A stretch of DNA of 64,000 nucleotides. Source: SCTM01 sp965279655. Its GTDB lineage: Bacteria > Pseudomonadota > Alphaproteobacteria > Rhodospirillales > Rhodospirillaceae. The stretch spans positions 1,612,001 to 1,676,000 of the forward strand of contig OZ257255.1 in NCBI GenBank assembly GCA_965279655.1, in the 5' to 3' direction. The notes under the pieces were generated by a model. The model searched no databases. It was not told where the DNA came from and was given only the letters and a program-made list of their open reading frames with translations. Both the position numbers and the translations under genes were made by a program. Below, in pieces: positions 45,292 to 53,850 of the stretch. Every line of letters starts with the position of its first letter. The stretch's first letter is position 1.

Positions 45292-46533
45292 TTAGTGGTC
45301 ATGGCCGATCTTAGGCGTATTGCCGGCGACACGGTAGGCGCGCGTGCCCGCCGGGTGGTTGTAATGTCCTGGATCGTCATAGGCGCTGATCCCGTCGCGC
45401 ACCTTGATAAGTGTGAACATGCCGCCCATTTCCAGGGGCCCGAACGGCCCGGTCCCGGTCATCATCGGCATGGTGTTTTCCGGCCCTTCCATATGACCGG
45501 CATGCATTTGGTGTTCCGCCATGCCCGCCTCTCCCATGGGCATATAGCCCGGCAGCAGAGCCGCCATTTTCGGCATCAGGTCGGACTGCTTCACGCCGAT
45601 CGGATTGGGCACATCGTGGCCCATGGCGTTCATGGTGTGATGGGTCTTGTGACAATGGAACGGCCAGTCGCCCGGCTCGTCCGCGACAAATTCGATATCG
45701 CGGATCGCTCCCACCGGGATGAGCGTGGTGACTTCAGAGAACTGCGCGGACTCCGGCACGGGACCGCCGTCTGTCCCCGTCACCTTCATGCGGAAGCCGT
45801 GAATATGCATGGGATGCTCGTGCATGCTCAGGTTGGCGACGCGGATGCGCACCTTCTGGCCCGTGCGCACCACCATCGGCGGAATCGCAGGAAACACCTT
45901 GCTGTTGATGCTCCACAGGTCGAAGTCGGTCATCACGGCGGGATCGGGGCGATAGGTGCCCGGATGCACCGCCCAATTGTGCAGGATCATGCCGAAGTCC
46001 CGATCCACCGCGCGGGAACCATCGCGCGGATGGATGATGAACAAGCCCATCATCCCCATGGCCATCTGCACCAGTTCATCCGCATGCGGGTGGTACATCT
46101 GCGTGCCGTGCTGGCGGAGGGTGAACTCATAGGCGAAGGTTTCGCCTGGCGCGATGTGGGGCTGCGTGAGGCCGCCGACGCCATCCATGCCGTTCGGCAG
46201 CAGAACGCCGTGCCAGTGGATCGATGTGTGCTCCTTGAGCCGGTTGGTGACAAGAATGCGGACCCTGTCCCCTTCCGTCGCCTCGATGGTCGGCCCCGGC
46301 GTGCGGCCGTTGTACCCCCAGGCCTTGATCTTCGTGCCCGGCGCGAATTCGTGCTCGATCTCCTCCGCGGTAAGATGGAATTCCTTTACGCCGTCCTTGA
46401 GCTTAAAGGGCAGCGTGGTTGCGCCCAGCGTGACGACCGCGGCACGGGTGCCCTGCGCCCGTGCGGACGTGCTCAACGCCGTGCCGGCAACGCCCGCAAA
46501 GGTGCCCAGAAGGTTGCGTCGATTCCATTTCAT
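45292..46533 (-). CDS. Multicopper oxidase, Tat-exported
   Basis: A 413-residue periplasmic cuproxidase. The signal is MKWNRRNLLGTFAGVAG. Copper ligands are HWHG (106-109), YHPH (147-150), HEHPMHIH (238-245) and HCHKTHHTM with Met304 (HCHx3Hx4M, residues 293-304), covering type 1, 2 and 3 sites. A Met/His-rich C-terminal segment (331-358, GEAGMAEHQMHAGHMEG) resembles the copper-sensing loops of CueO/CopA. The probable role is oxidation of Cu(I) in the periplasm; Mn or Fe oxidation is not excluded. The ATG overlaps the upstream stop (ATGA). Confidence 0.92.
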   Translation of the reverse strand: MKWNRRNLLGTFAGVAGTALSTSARAQGTRAAVVTLGATTLPFKLKDGVKEFHLTAEEIEHEFAPGTKIKAWGYNGRTPGPTIEATEGDRVRILVTNRLKEHTSIHWHGVLLPNGMDGVGGLTQPHIAPGETFAYEFTLRQHGTQMYHPHADELVQMAMGMMGLFIIHPRDGSRAVDRDFGMILHNWAVHPGTYRPDPAVMTDFDLWSINSKVFPAIPPMVVRTGQKVRIRVANLSMHEHPMHIHGFRMKVTGTDGGPVPESAQFSEVTTLIPVGAIRDIEFVADEPGDWPFHCHKTHHTMNAMGHDVPNPIGVKQSDLMPKMAALLPGYMPMGEAGMAEHQMHAGHMEGPENTMPMMTGTGPFGPLEMGGMFTLIKVRDGISAYDDPGHYNHPAGTRAYRVAGNTPKIGHDH

Positions 46534-47903
46534 GGCGTGATCTCCGTCGCGATGAGTCCGGCGGGCGTGCCGCCGCCGAGAGCGCTGTCGAGAGCGACCC
46601 GCGCCTTCCAATAGTCACGCAAGGTTTCGACGTAGCCGACCTGTGCATGCGCCGAGTCTTGCCGCGCCGTCAGCACCTCGAAAGCGCCGACCAGCATGTA
46701 GTTGTATTCCTTGAGTTTGAGCTCGACGATCTCGTCATGGAGCGGGAGGATTTCCTTGCGATAGCGCTCCAGCCGCTGTTCCGCCTGTTTGAACGCGACG
46801 CGACTGATGCGGATTTCCGAAGCCGCGCCCTGCTCAACTGCTTCGCGTGCGTATTCGGCTTTCAAGGCCGCCGCGGCCGCCGTGGCGACTTGCGGTTTGC
46901 CTTGATTGAAGATCGGCAAGGCAATCTCTAAGCGATGGCCGATGGCCCACTCACCGTCGCCCTCACTCTCGGCAACCGCCTCGAGATTGATTTCCCGCCA
47001 CAGGCGGAGGCCCGTGCGCAGTTTCAACTCGCCCAACGCCGCCTTCGCGGCAGCGCGGGCGGCGAGCACGTCCAGACGCTGATCGATGGCTCCCTCCGCA
47101 GCCGTGGGCTTTGCCTCAGGCAGCACGGCGGGCGTTTTCCAATCGCCGCCAGCGTCCACACCCATCGTCAAGGCCAGCGATTCCCGCGCGCGCACCTCGG
47201 CTAGCTCCGCATCCGAAAGCGCGAGCGCGGCGTCGGCGGCGGCGGCTTGTTCTTCGCGCAACCGCACGAGCGCAATGTTGCCCGCCGCATGGAAGCGCTG
47301 CGCCAGAGCGGCAGCTGTATGCGCCGCCGTGTCCAATTCCTGCTTCACGGCACGGACATGGGACGCGGCGACAGCTTCCACATAGGCGGTGCGGACGTCC
47401 GTTGCTGCCGCGACGACGTCGGCCGCGACGGCCAATCGTTCCGCTTCATACACGCCGCCGGCCGCCGTGGTACGTCCAGCGTGGGAGAGAAGGTCAATGA
47501 GCGTCGCAGCGAGGCCGATCTGGAATCCGCCGAGAACGCCGGCAGGCGTCGGCTCTTGCCCGATGATCAAAAGCGGATTGGCGAACTGGGTCGACCCGGA
47601 ACGTTCCGCAGCGGCGACGTTCAGGCGGGCGTAAAGGCCCTGATACTTCGGCGCGTTCAGAAGGGCGATCTTGAGGGCGGCGTCGAGGGTCAACTCGCCC
47701 TTGAGCAGGGTCGCCGTTTGCTGGCGCGCGGCGTGCCGTTCAGCCGGCGTGGCGAAGGCGGCGAGATCGCCGCCGGCACGCGGGCCGACGGAGGCGCGCA
47801 GATCGGTCATGGGCGGCGGCGCCTTCGAGGACGCGCACGCGGAGAGCAGGAGCGCCGCGCCAAGCGCGGACAGGATGTGTCGTTTCACGGGGATCACTCG
47901 CAC
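46530..47903 (-). CDS. TolC-family outer-membrane lipoprotein of the copper operon
   Basis: A 457-residue outer-membrane factor with a lipobox signal (LSALGAALLLSACASSK). The two OEP repeats are Ala/Glu-rich helices (about 55-250, 260-450). The first possible start is GTG 47903; GTG 47888 (MKRHILSALG) fits the signal better and both lack a strong ribosome-binding site. No RND pump or adaptor gene is in this operon, so its partner must be elsewhere or it may work with the periplasmic oxidase. It is coupled to the oxidase by a four-base overlap. Confidence 0.82.
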   Translation of the reverse strand: MRVIPVKRHILSALGAALLLSACASSKAPPPMTDLRASVGPRAGGDLAAFATPAERHAARQQTATLLKGELTLDAALKIALLNAPKYQGLYARLNVAAAERSGSTQFANPLLIIGQEPTPAGVLGGFQIGLAATLIDLLSHAGRTTAAGGVYEAERLAVAADVVAAATDVRTAYVEAVAASHVRAVKQELDTAAHTAAALAQRFHAAGNIALVRLREEQAAAADAALALSDAELAEVRARESLALTMGVDAGGDWKTPAVLPEAKPTAAEGAIDQRLDVLAARAAAKAALGELKLRTGLRLWREINLEAVAESEGDGEWAIGHRLEIALPIFNQGKPQVATAAAAALKAEYAREAVEQGAASEIRISRVAFKQAEQRLERYRKEILPLHDEIVELKLKEYNYMLVGAFEVLTARQDSAHAQVGYVETLRDYWKARVALDSALGGGTPAGLIATEITP

Positions 47904-47955
47904 TGGAGGACAGGCGCAATTCCCCTGTGGGAATCGCGGTGGTCATCCGTGCGGG

Positions 47956-48348
47956 CTAGATGCGCAGGCGCTGCGTGGCGAGATAGAGCGGTGGACCGTC
48001 GGACCGGCGGACCGGCGGCGGATAGGTGAGTGCGCGCGCGAGACGGGGCCCGGCGATGGCGGCCGCGACCGGTGGGATGGTCAGCTTCGCGGCATCGAGC
48101 TGCGGCGCGCAGCCCAACTGGCCGATGAAGTGACCGGGAGCGGCGACGGCGCACAGGGCATCACAGGCCGCGTCCATTTGGACCGGCGCCGCGTGCTCAT
48201 GGCAGGGCGCGGCAGCTGTCTTGACGGGTTGCAGGGTCGGACCGTCCGCATGCAGCGGAGCAAGGGACGACCACGCGACCGATGCCACCAGCACGAGGGC
48301 GGCCGTCACACAGCGCAGCATCCGATGAATTTTGGCGCGATCAGCCAT
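47956..48348 (-). CDS. Small exported Cys/His protein of the copper operon
   Basis: A 130-residue protein with a signal-like N-terminus (MLRCVTAALVLVASVAWSSLAPLHA). The mature part has four Cys and several His (APCHEHAAP, AACDALCAVAAPGHF, LGCAPQ), and ends in a Pro/Arg-rich tail (YPPPVRRSDGPPLYLATQRL). The pattern recalls DUF2946-type proteins found beside copper genes. The likely role is periplasmic copper binding. It lies 27 bases after the ATPase gene. Confidence 0.6.
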   Translation of the reverse strand: MADRAKIHRMLRCVTAALVLVASVAWSSLAPLHADGPTLQPVKTAAAPCHEHAAPVQMDAACDALCAVAAPGHFIGQLGCAPQLDAAKLTIPPVAAAIAGPRLARALTYPPPVRRSDGPPLYLATQRLRI

Positions 48349-48375
48349 GGGTCCCCACCGACGCGTGAGGGTAGC

Positions 48376-50658
48376 TCACAAGGGTGTCCGGCGCAAACGC
48401 AGGGCGTTCGCGATCACGCTGACGGACGACAGCGCCATGGCCGCGGCGGCGATGGAGGGGCTCAGGGTCAGGCCGAATGCCGGATAGAGCACACCCGCCG
48501 CGATCGGCACACCTGCGGCGTTGTAGGCAAAGGCGAGGAACAGGTTCTGGCGGATGTTGCGCATGGTCGCCCGGGATAGACGCCGCGCACGCACCAGGCC
48601 CGAAAGGTCCCCCTTCACAAGGGTGATGCCGGCGCTTTCCATGGCGACGTCCGTCCCGGTGCCCATCGCCACACCGATATCGGCGGCGGCAAGGGCGGGG
48701 GCATCGTTCACGCCGTCGCCCGCCATGGCGACCGTGCGACCCTCGCCGCGCAGACGCGTAACGGCGGCAGCCTTGTCCTGCGGCATGACTTCAGACTCGA
48801 TCTCGGTGATCCCGAGCTGGCGCGCGATGGCTTCGGCGGTGCCGCGATGATCGCCGGTGAGCATGACAATGCGGAGGCCTTCGGCGCGCAGATCGGCAAG
48901 TGCTTGCGCGGTGGTCGCCTTAATTGGATCGGCGATTCCGAATACACCGGCGAAAGCGCCATCGACAGAGATGAAGATCGCGGTCGCGCCCGACGCTCGC
49001 AGTTCATTCGCGACATCCGTAGCGCCGGTGAACGAGGCGCTGCCGACACGAACGAGACGGCCATCGACGCGCCCCTGCACGCCCCGACCCGCATCCGAAT
49101 CGAACTCGCTCGCGGTTGCCAAGCTCAACTCGCGCGCTTTGGCGGCGGCGACGAGGGCCGCACCGAGCGGATGCTCGCTGGCACGCTCGACACTCGCCGC
49201 CAGGCGCAGGATTTCCTCTTCGCTGAACCCCGCACTCGGCTTGATCGCGGTGACAGCGGGTTTGCCTTCGGTCAAGGTGCCGGTCTTGTCGATGAGCAGC
49301 GTGTCGACCTTCTCGAAGCGTTCCAGGGCTTCCGCGTCGCGAATCAGCACACCTTCCTGGGCGCCACGCCCGACGCCGACCATGATGCTCATGGGTGTGG
49401 CAAGACCCAACGCGCAGGGGCATGCGATGATCAGCACCGATACGGCGGCCACAAGGGCGTAGGACATGCGTGGTTCCGGCCCGAAGGTCATCCATGCGGC
49501 GAAGGCGGCGGCGGCCGCTGCGATGACGGTCGGTACAAACCATTGGGACACTTGATCCGCGAGGCGTTGCACCGGAGCGCGGCTGCGCTGGGCCTGCGCC
49601 ACCATCTGCACGATTCGGGACAGCAATGTCTCCGCGCCGACGCGTTCCGCCCGCATCACGAAGGACCCGGTGGTATTGAGCGACGCGGCGTAGACGCCTT
49701 CACCGGGAGATTTCTTCACCGGCATGGATTCGCCGGTCATCATGGATTCGTCCACCACGGCGCGGCCGACGACCACAGAACCGTCGACGGGGATCTTCTC
49801 GCCTGGGCGCACGCGCAGGCGATCACCTACATGGATTGCGGCGACATCGATGGTTTCTTCCGCCCCATCCTCACTGACGCGCAAGGCCGACGTCGGTGCA
49901 AGATTGAGCAGGGCGCGCATGGCTTCGGAGGTCTGCTCCCGCGCGCGTAATTCCAATACCTGGCCCACGAGCACCAGGGTCACGATCACCGCCGATGCCT
50001 CGAAGTAGACCGGCGCCAAGCCGTTCACACGCATTGCCTCCGGGACCAACTCCGGCGCGATCAACGCGATCGCGCTGAACAGCCACGCGATGCCGGTGCC
50101 GAGCGCGATAAGGGTGAACATGTTGAGATGACCTGTGCGGACGGATTCCCAGCCGCGTTGGAAGAACGGCCAACCGCCCCACAGCACCACAGGAGTCGCC
50201 AGCGCGAATTGCGCCCAACCCGGCGCGTGTATTCCCAGGGTGTGGCTGCCCATCTCCACCACGAACAGCGGCGCGGTCAACGCGGCGCAAATCCAGAGGC
50301 GGCGGCGGAAGTCTTTCAGTTCATGATTCTCGACCGGCGCGGCGGTCGGCATTTCCGGCTCCAGCGCCATGCCGCACTTGGGGCATGTGCCCGGCCCCTT
50401 CTGCCGCACCTCCGGGTGCATGGGGCAGGTGTAGATCGCGTCGGCATCTGTCGGCAGCGACACCGGCTTGGGCCGCAGGTATTTGGCGGGGTCTGCGTCG
50501 AACTTCGTCTTGCAGCCGTTGCTGCAGAAAAAACGGCGCGTCCCGGCGTGGTCGCTGTGATGGCGCGCGGTCGCGGGATCGACCTTCATGCCGCAGACCG
50601 GATCGGTCGCGGCACCGTGATCATGGTGGTCGTGGTCGTGTCGGTGAGCGTGTTCCAT
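48376..50658 (-). CDS. copA: Copper-exporting P1B-type ATPase
   Basis: A 760-residue copper pump. The N-terminus is His-rich (MEHAHRHDHDHHDHG), followed by a YHS domain (18-62, TDPVCGMKVDPA, FFCSNGCKTKF) and a heavy-metal-binding zinc-ribbon-like domain (75-103, YTCPMHPEV, TCPKCGMALEP). There is no classical GMxCxxC HMA domain. The core has CPCALG in the transport helix, DKTGTLTEGK phosphorylation site, HPLG and GDGVNDAPAL. The family exports Cu(I) or Ag(I). It is the first gene of the copper operon, divergent from csoR across two palindromic operators. Confidence 0.95.
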   Translation of the reverse strand: MEHAHRHDHDHHDHGAATDPVCGMKVDPATARHHSDHAGTRRFFCSNGCKTKFDADPAKYLRPKPVSLPTDADAIYTCPMHPEVRQKGPGTCPKCGMALEPEMPTAAPVENHELKDFRRRLWICAALTAPLFVVEMGSHTLGIHAPGWAQFALATPVVLWGGWPFFQRGWESVRTGHLNMFTLIALGTGIAWLFSAIALIAPELVPEAMRVNGLAPVYFEASAVIVTLVLVGQVLELRAREQTSEAMRALLNLAPTSALRVSEDGAEETIDVAAIHVGDRLRVRPGEKIPVDGSVVVGRAVVDESMMTGESMPVKKSPGEGVYAASLNTTGSFVMRAERVGAETLLSRIVQMVAQAQRSRAPVQRLADQVSQWFVPTVIAAAAAAFAAWMTFGPEPRMSYALVAAVSVLIIACPCALGLATPMSIMVGVGRGAQEGVLIRDAEALERFEKVDTLLIDKTGTLTEGKPAVTAIKPSAGFSEEEILRLAASVERASEHPLGAALVAAAKARELSLATASEFDSDAGRGVQGRVDGRLVRVGSASFTGATDVANELRASGATAIFISVDGAFAGVFGIADPIKATTAQALADLRAEGLRIVMLTGDHRGTAEAIARQLGITEIESEVMPQDKAAAVTRLRGEGRTVAMAGDGVNDAPALAAADIGVAMGTGTDVAMESAGITLVKGDLSGLVRARRLSRATMRNIRQNLFLAFAYNAAGVPIAAGVLYPAFGLTLSPSIAAAAMALSSVSVIANALRLRRTPL

Positions 50659-50668
50659 GGCCTCGCAT

Positions 50669-50686
50669 ATACCCCTGGAGGGGTAT
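50669..50686. promoter_or_regulatory. CsoR-type operator 1
   Basis: ATACCCC-TGGA-GGGGTAT is a perfect 7-bp dyad starting 11 bases from the ATPase ATG. It closely resembles the TACCCC-N-GGGGTA sites of copper-sensing CsoR repressors. Confidence 0.8.
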
Positions 50687-50694
50687 CTTGTCAA

Positions 50695-50711
50695 ATACCC
50701 CATGGGGGTAT
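50695..50711. promoter_or_regulatory. CsoR-type operator 2
   Basis: ATACCCC-ATG-GGGGTAT, with the same half-sites and a 3-base spacer, lies about 26 bases from operator 1 and 30 bases before csoR. It overlaps a TATATT element that may be the csoR -10 region. Confidence 0.8.
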
Positions 50712-50740
50712 ATATTGGACACTAGACCAAGGAGTTCGCC

Positions 50741-51016
50741 ATGGCCGCCAAACATAAGCCGGGACTCGTCAGCCGCCTCAACCGAGTCGAGGGGCAGGTG
50801 CGCGGGGTCACGAAGATGGTGCAGGAGGACCGCTACTGCATCGACGTGCTGACGCAAATCGCGGCGATCAAGGCGGCGCTGTCGAAGGTGGAGAGCGAGA
50901 TTCTGAAGGATCATCTCCACCACTGCATTGAAGGCGCGATCGTCAACGGCGACGCCGCTGCGCAGCGCGAGAAAGCGGCGGAACTCGTCACCCTGCTCGC
51001 GCGCGTCTCCCACTGA
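50741..51016 (+). CDS. csoR: Copper-sensing transcriptional repressor CsoR
   Basis: A 91-residue all-helical repressor of the CsoR/RcnR family (LVSRLNRVEGQVRGVTKMV). Copper ligands Cys33 (RYCIDVL), His58 and Cys62 (KDHLHHC) give the C-H-C fingerprint of CsoR, as opposed to FrmR or RcnR. It is predicted to bind the two dyads at 50669-50711 and to release the copper operon and itself when Cu(I) binds. The 3' end overlaps that of the convergent permease by 29 bases. Confidence 0.93.
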   Translation: MAAKHKPGLVSRLNRVEGQVRGVTKMVQEDRYCIDVLTQIAAIKAALSKVESEILKDHLHHCIEGAIVNGDAAAQREKAAELVTLLARVSH

Positions 51017-52397
51017 GCAGGTAGATCGCAAGGCCCGCCGCGTTCCAGATCAGGAACCAGAGTTGCGTGCGCGTCGGCAGGCTCCAGAAGAGATAGAGGC
51101 AGCCGAGGATCGCCACAGGCCCGACGATCCAGGCCGCGGGCGTGCGGAAGGTAGTGCCGATCACGCCCCGCTTCCGCTGCACGAGCATGCATACCGCGAC
51201 CGCCGTAAAGGCCGCCAGCGTCCCGGCATTCGCCAGGGCAGCGATCTCGTCCAGCCGGACGATGCCCGCGAGCGCGCTCAAGAGAACAGCGGTGACGATG
51301 GTGACCCGGATCGGTGTACCGCGCTTCGCATCGACAACGGCGAGCGACGACGGCAGCAATCCATCTCGCGCCATCACAAAGAAGATGCGGCTTTGGCCAT
51401 AGAGGAATGCGAGTAGCACGGTCGGCAGGGCGACGACCGCAGCGGCGGCGACAACGCCCGCCATGCGCCCCTGCCCCAGTTCCCGCAAGATCAGCGCCAG
51501 GGGCTCCGGGCTGGTGGCGTAGGCCGTGAAGGTGATCGCGCCCACGGCCACACCCGCGACGACGACATACAGGATCGTGCAGGCCACCATAGAGCCGACG
51601 ATACCGATGGAGAGATCGCGCGCCGGGTTCTTGGTTTCTTCCGCCGCCGTGGCGATGGCGTCGAAACCGTAGAAGGCGAAGAAGATGATGGCCGCCGCCG
51701 CCATCACGCCGCGCTCCATGCCGCCGTCGTCATGCTTTGTGAAGCCGTAGGGCATGAAGGGCTCGAAGTGGGCCATGTCGAAGTGCGGCAAGGCGACGGC
51801 GATGAAGAGCAGGAGGGCCGCGATCTTGATCACCACGAGGACCGCATTCACGGTCGCACTCTCGCGGGTTCCCAATGCGAGGAGCCCTGCGACCACGGCG
51901 ATGATGAAGATGGCGGGAAGGTTCACGAGCCCACCGGCGTGAGGGCCGACGGTCAGCGCAACCGGTAAATCCACACCGAGCCCCTTCAGGAATCCCACCG
52001 CATAACCGGACCAGCCGACCGCCACCGCACTCACGACCAGCGAGTATTCCAGGATCAAACTCCAGCCGACGATCCAGGCGAACCCCTCCCCCAGGACGGC
52101 GTAGCTATAGGTGTACGCGCCGCCGGAGACCGGCATGGCCGTGGCCAACTCCGCGTAGGCGAGCGCGGCGCAGGCGCAGACCACGCCCGCGACCAGGAAG
52201 GAGACGATCACCGCCGGTCCGGCGAGATTCGCACCGACGCCGATCAGCGTGTAGATGCCGGTGCCAACAATGGCGCCCACGCCAAGCGCGATCAGATGCG
52301 GCCAACTCAGAGTCGCCTTCAGGCGCTGGCCGGGGGCCACCGCCGCGAGATCGGCCGGCTTGCGTCGCATCCATCGGGTCATGGGGCCCTCCCTCAC
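50988..52397 (-). CDS. APC-superfamily amino-acid permease (CAT/YfnA-like)
   Basis: A 469-residue inner-membrane transporter with twelve or so hydrophobic segments. Family marks are IALGVGAIVGTGIYTLIGVGAN in TM1, AYAELATAMPVSGGAYTYSY, FFAFYGFDAIATAAEETKNPARD in TM6-7 and LLAFLYGQSRIFFVMARDGLLP. These match the cationic-amino-acid-transporter group; the substrate is not fixed. An alternative ATG is at 52382. The 3' end is antisense to the last 29 bases of csoR. Confidence 0.9.
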   Translation of the reverse strand: MREGPMTRWMRRKPADLAAVAPGQRLKATLSWPHLIALGVGAIVGTGIYTLIGVGANLAGPAVIVSFLVAGVVCACAALAYAELATAMPVSGGAYTYSYAVLGEGFAWIVGWSLILEYSLVVSAVAVGWSGYAVGFLKGLGVDLPVALTVGPHAGGLVNLPAIFIIAVVAGLLALGTRESATVNAVLVVIKIAALLLFIAVALPHFDMAHFEPFMPYGFTKHDDGGMERGVMAAAAIIFFAFYGFDAIATAAEETKNPARDLSIGIVGSMVACTILYVVVAGVAVGAITFTAYATSPEPLALILRELGQGRMAGVVAAAAVVALPTVLLAFLYGQSRIFFVMARDGLLPSSLAVVDAKRGTPIRVTIVTAVLLSALAGIVRLDEIAALANAGTLAAFTAVAVCMLVQRKRGVIGTTFRTPAAWIVGPVAILGCLYLFWSLPTRTQLWFLIWNAAGLAIYLLSGRRARAG

Positions 52398-52443
52398 AAC
52401 ACGAATGTACGCGGAAGACCGGCAAATCCGCTATGGTTTGCCG

Positions 52444-53784
52444 ATGGATGACGTGACCCGTCCCCTCGCCGCCTTCCTGGCGCGTACACGTTACGACGAC
52501 CTGCCGGACAAAGTGCGGCGTGAGGCTGTGCGCACGCTAGTGAACTGGATGGGCGCCTGCATCGGCGGTTCGCGCGAGGCGCCGGTGGAGGCGGCCATCG
52601 CCGCCCTCGGGCCCGTATCGGGCGGGACGCAGGCCGGGTTGGTCGCGCGCGCCGAACGCTGCGATGCGATGACGGCGGCTCTGATCAACGGCATCGCCGG
52701 TCATGTGCTGGACTTCGACGATACGCATCCGAATACACTGATCCATCCTTCCACGACCGTGCTGCCGGTCCTGCTCGCCCTGGCGGACCTGAAGCCGGTG
52801 GACGGGAAGGCGTTTCTCGTCGCGCTGAGCCTGGGCGTCGAAACATCGTGCCGGATCGGCAATGCGGTGTCGCCGGCGCACTATCGGCGCGGATGGCACA
52901 TCACCGGCACGGCGGGTGTGTTCGGTGCGGCGGCGGCAGCCGGCAAAGTTCTCGGACTCAGCGAGCAGCAGTTGGTGTGGGCGTTGGGTCTCGCCGCTTC
53001 GCAACCCGTGGGACTACGCGAGGCGCTGGGCTCCATGGCGAAAGGCTTCAATGCCGGGCGTGCCGCGAGCAACGGCCTCACGGCGGCCCTCCTCGCTTCA
53101 CGCAATTTCGAGACCTCGCCGCATATGATCGAGAGCGCGATCGGCTGGGCGCAGGTGACGACCGACGTGCGCGATCTTCATGCCGTCACCGACGGCCTCG
53201 GCGAACGCTATGAAGCCGCGCTCAATACTTATAAGCCATTCGCCTGCGGGCTCGTGCTGCACGCGGCGCTCACGGCGGTTCTGCGTGCGCGCGAAAAATC
53301 CCACGTCGATGCCGGGCAGATTGTCCGTGTCGAAGCGCTGGTGCATCCGATGACATTGGAAGTCGCGAACAAGGCCACGCCCACGAACGGACTCGAGGGG
53401 AAACTGAGCGTGCCTCATGCGCTGGCGGCCGCGCTGATCACCGGTGCCGCGGGCGAGAAGGAATTCCGGACCGCCACCGTGCAGGACCCGCAGGTCGCGG
53501 CCTTGCGCAGCCGGATCACAGCGCGCGCGGATGCGGACCTGAAGCCGGATCAGGCGCGGGTAACGATCATCCTCGAGGATGGCCGGCGCTTAGACGAATT
53601 CGCGGACCACGCCCTCGGCAGCGCACGGGCCCCCATGAGCGACGCGGAGATCGACCGAAAATTCACCGCACTGGCGGAAGGCGTGCTTTCGGCGGTCAAG
53701 GCATCAGAGGTCTTATCCCTTTGCCGCAATATGGCGGGGCTCGAGAATACCGCCCAGTTGATCGCCGCAACTCGGCCGTTGTGA
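52444..53784 (+). CDS. MmgE/PrpD family protein
   Basis: A 446-residue protein of the MmgE/PrpD family (2-methylcitrate dehydratase, iminodisuccinate epimerase and relatives). It has the helical core (TAALINGIAGHVLDFDDTH, IHPSTTVLPVLLALAD, HITGTAGVFGAAAAAGKVLG, MAKGFNAGRAASNG) and a C-terminal lid (YKPFACGLVLHAAL). There is no neighbouring prpB/prpC, so the methylcitrate pathway is not supported. The start is ATG 52444; an upstream ATG at 52405 is possible. The permease gene is divergent. Confidence 0.88.
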   Translation: MDDVTRPLAAFLARTRYDDLPDKVRREAVRTLVNWMGACIGGSREAPVEAAIAALGPVSGGTQAGLVARAERCDAMTAALINGIAGHVLDFDDTHPNTLIHPSTTVLPVLLALADLKPVDGKAFLVALSLGVETSCRIGNAVSPAHYRRGWHITGTAGVFGAAAAAGKVLGLSEQQLVWALGLAASQPVGLREALGSMAKGFNAGRAASNGLTAALLASRNFETSPHMIESAIGWAQVTTDVRDLHAVTDGLGERYEAALNTYKPFACGLVLHAALTAVLRAREKSHVDAGQIVRVEALVHPMTLEVANKATPTNGLEGKLSVPHALAAALITGAAGEKEFRTATVQDPQVAALRSRITARADADLKPDQARVTIILEDGRRLDEFADHALGSARAPMSDAEIDRKFTALAEGVLSAVKASEVLSLCRNMAGLENTAQLIAATRPL

Positions 53785-53850
53785 CAAACGGACCTTGACC
53801 CCGCGTACAGCGGTTCGCGATGCTCGTGCATCGGAGCATGGGGGGATCAT

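Noticed and set aside
52444..53784. Methylcitrate-cycle locus based on the PrpD-like gene
   Set aside because: No prpB, prpC or acn-type gene is nearby, and the family has other reactions.
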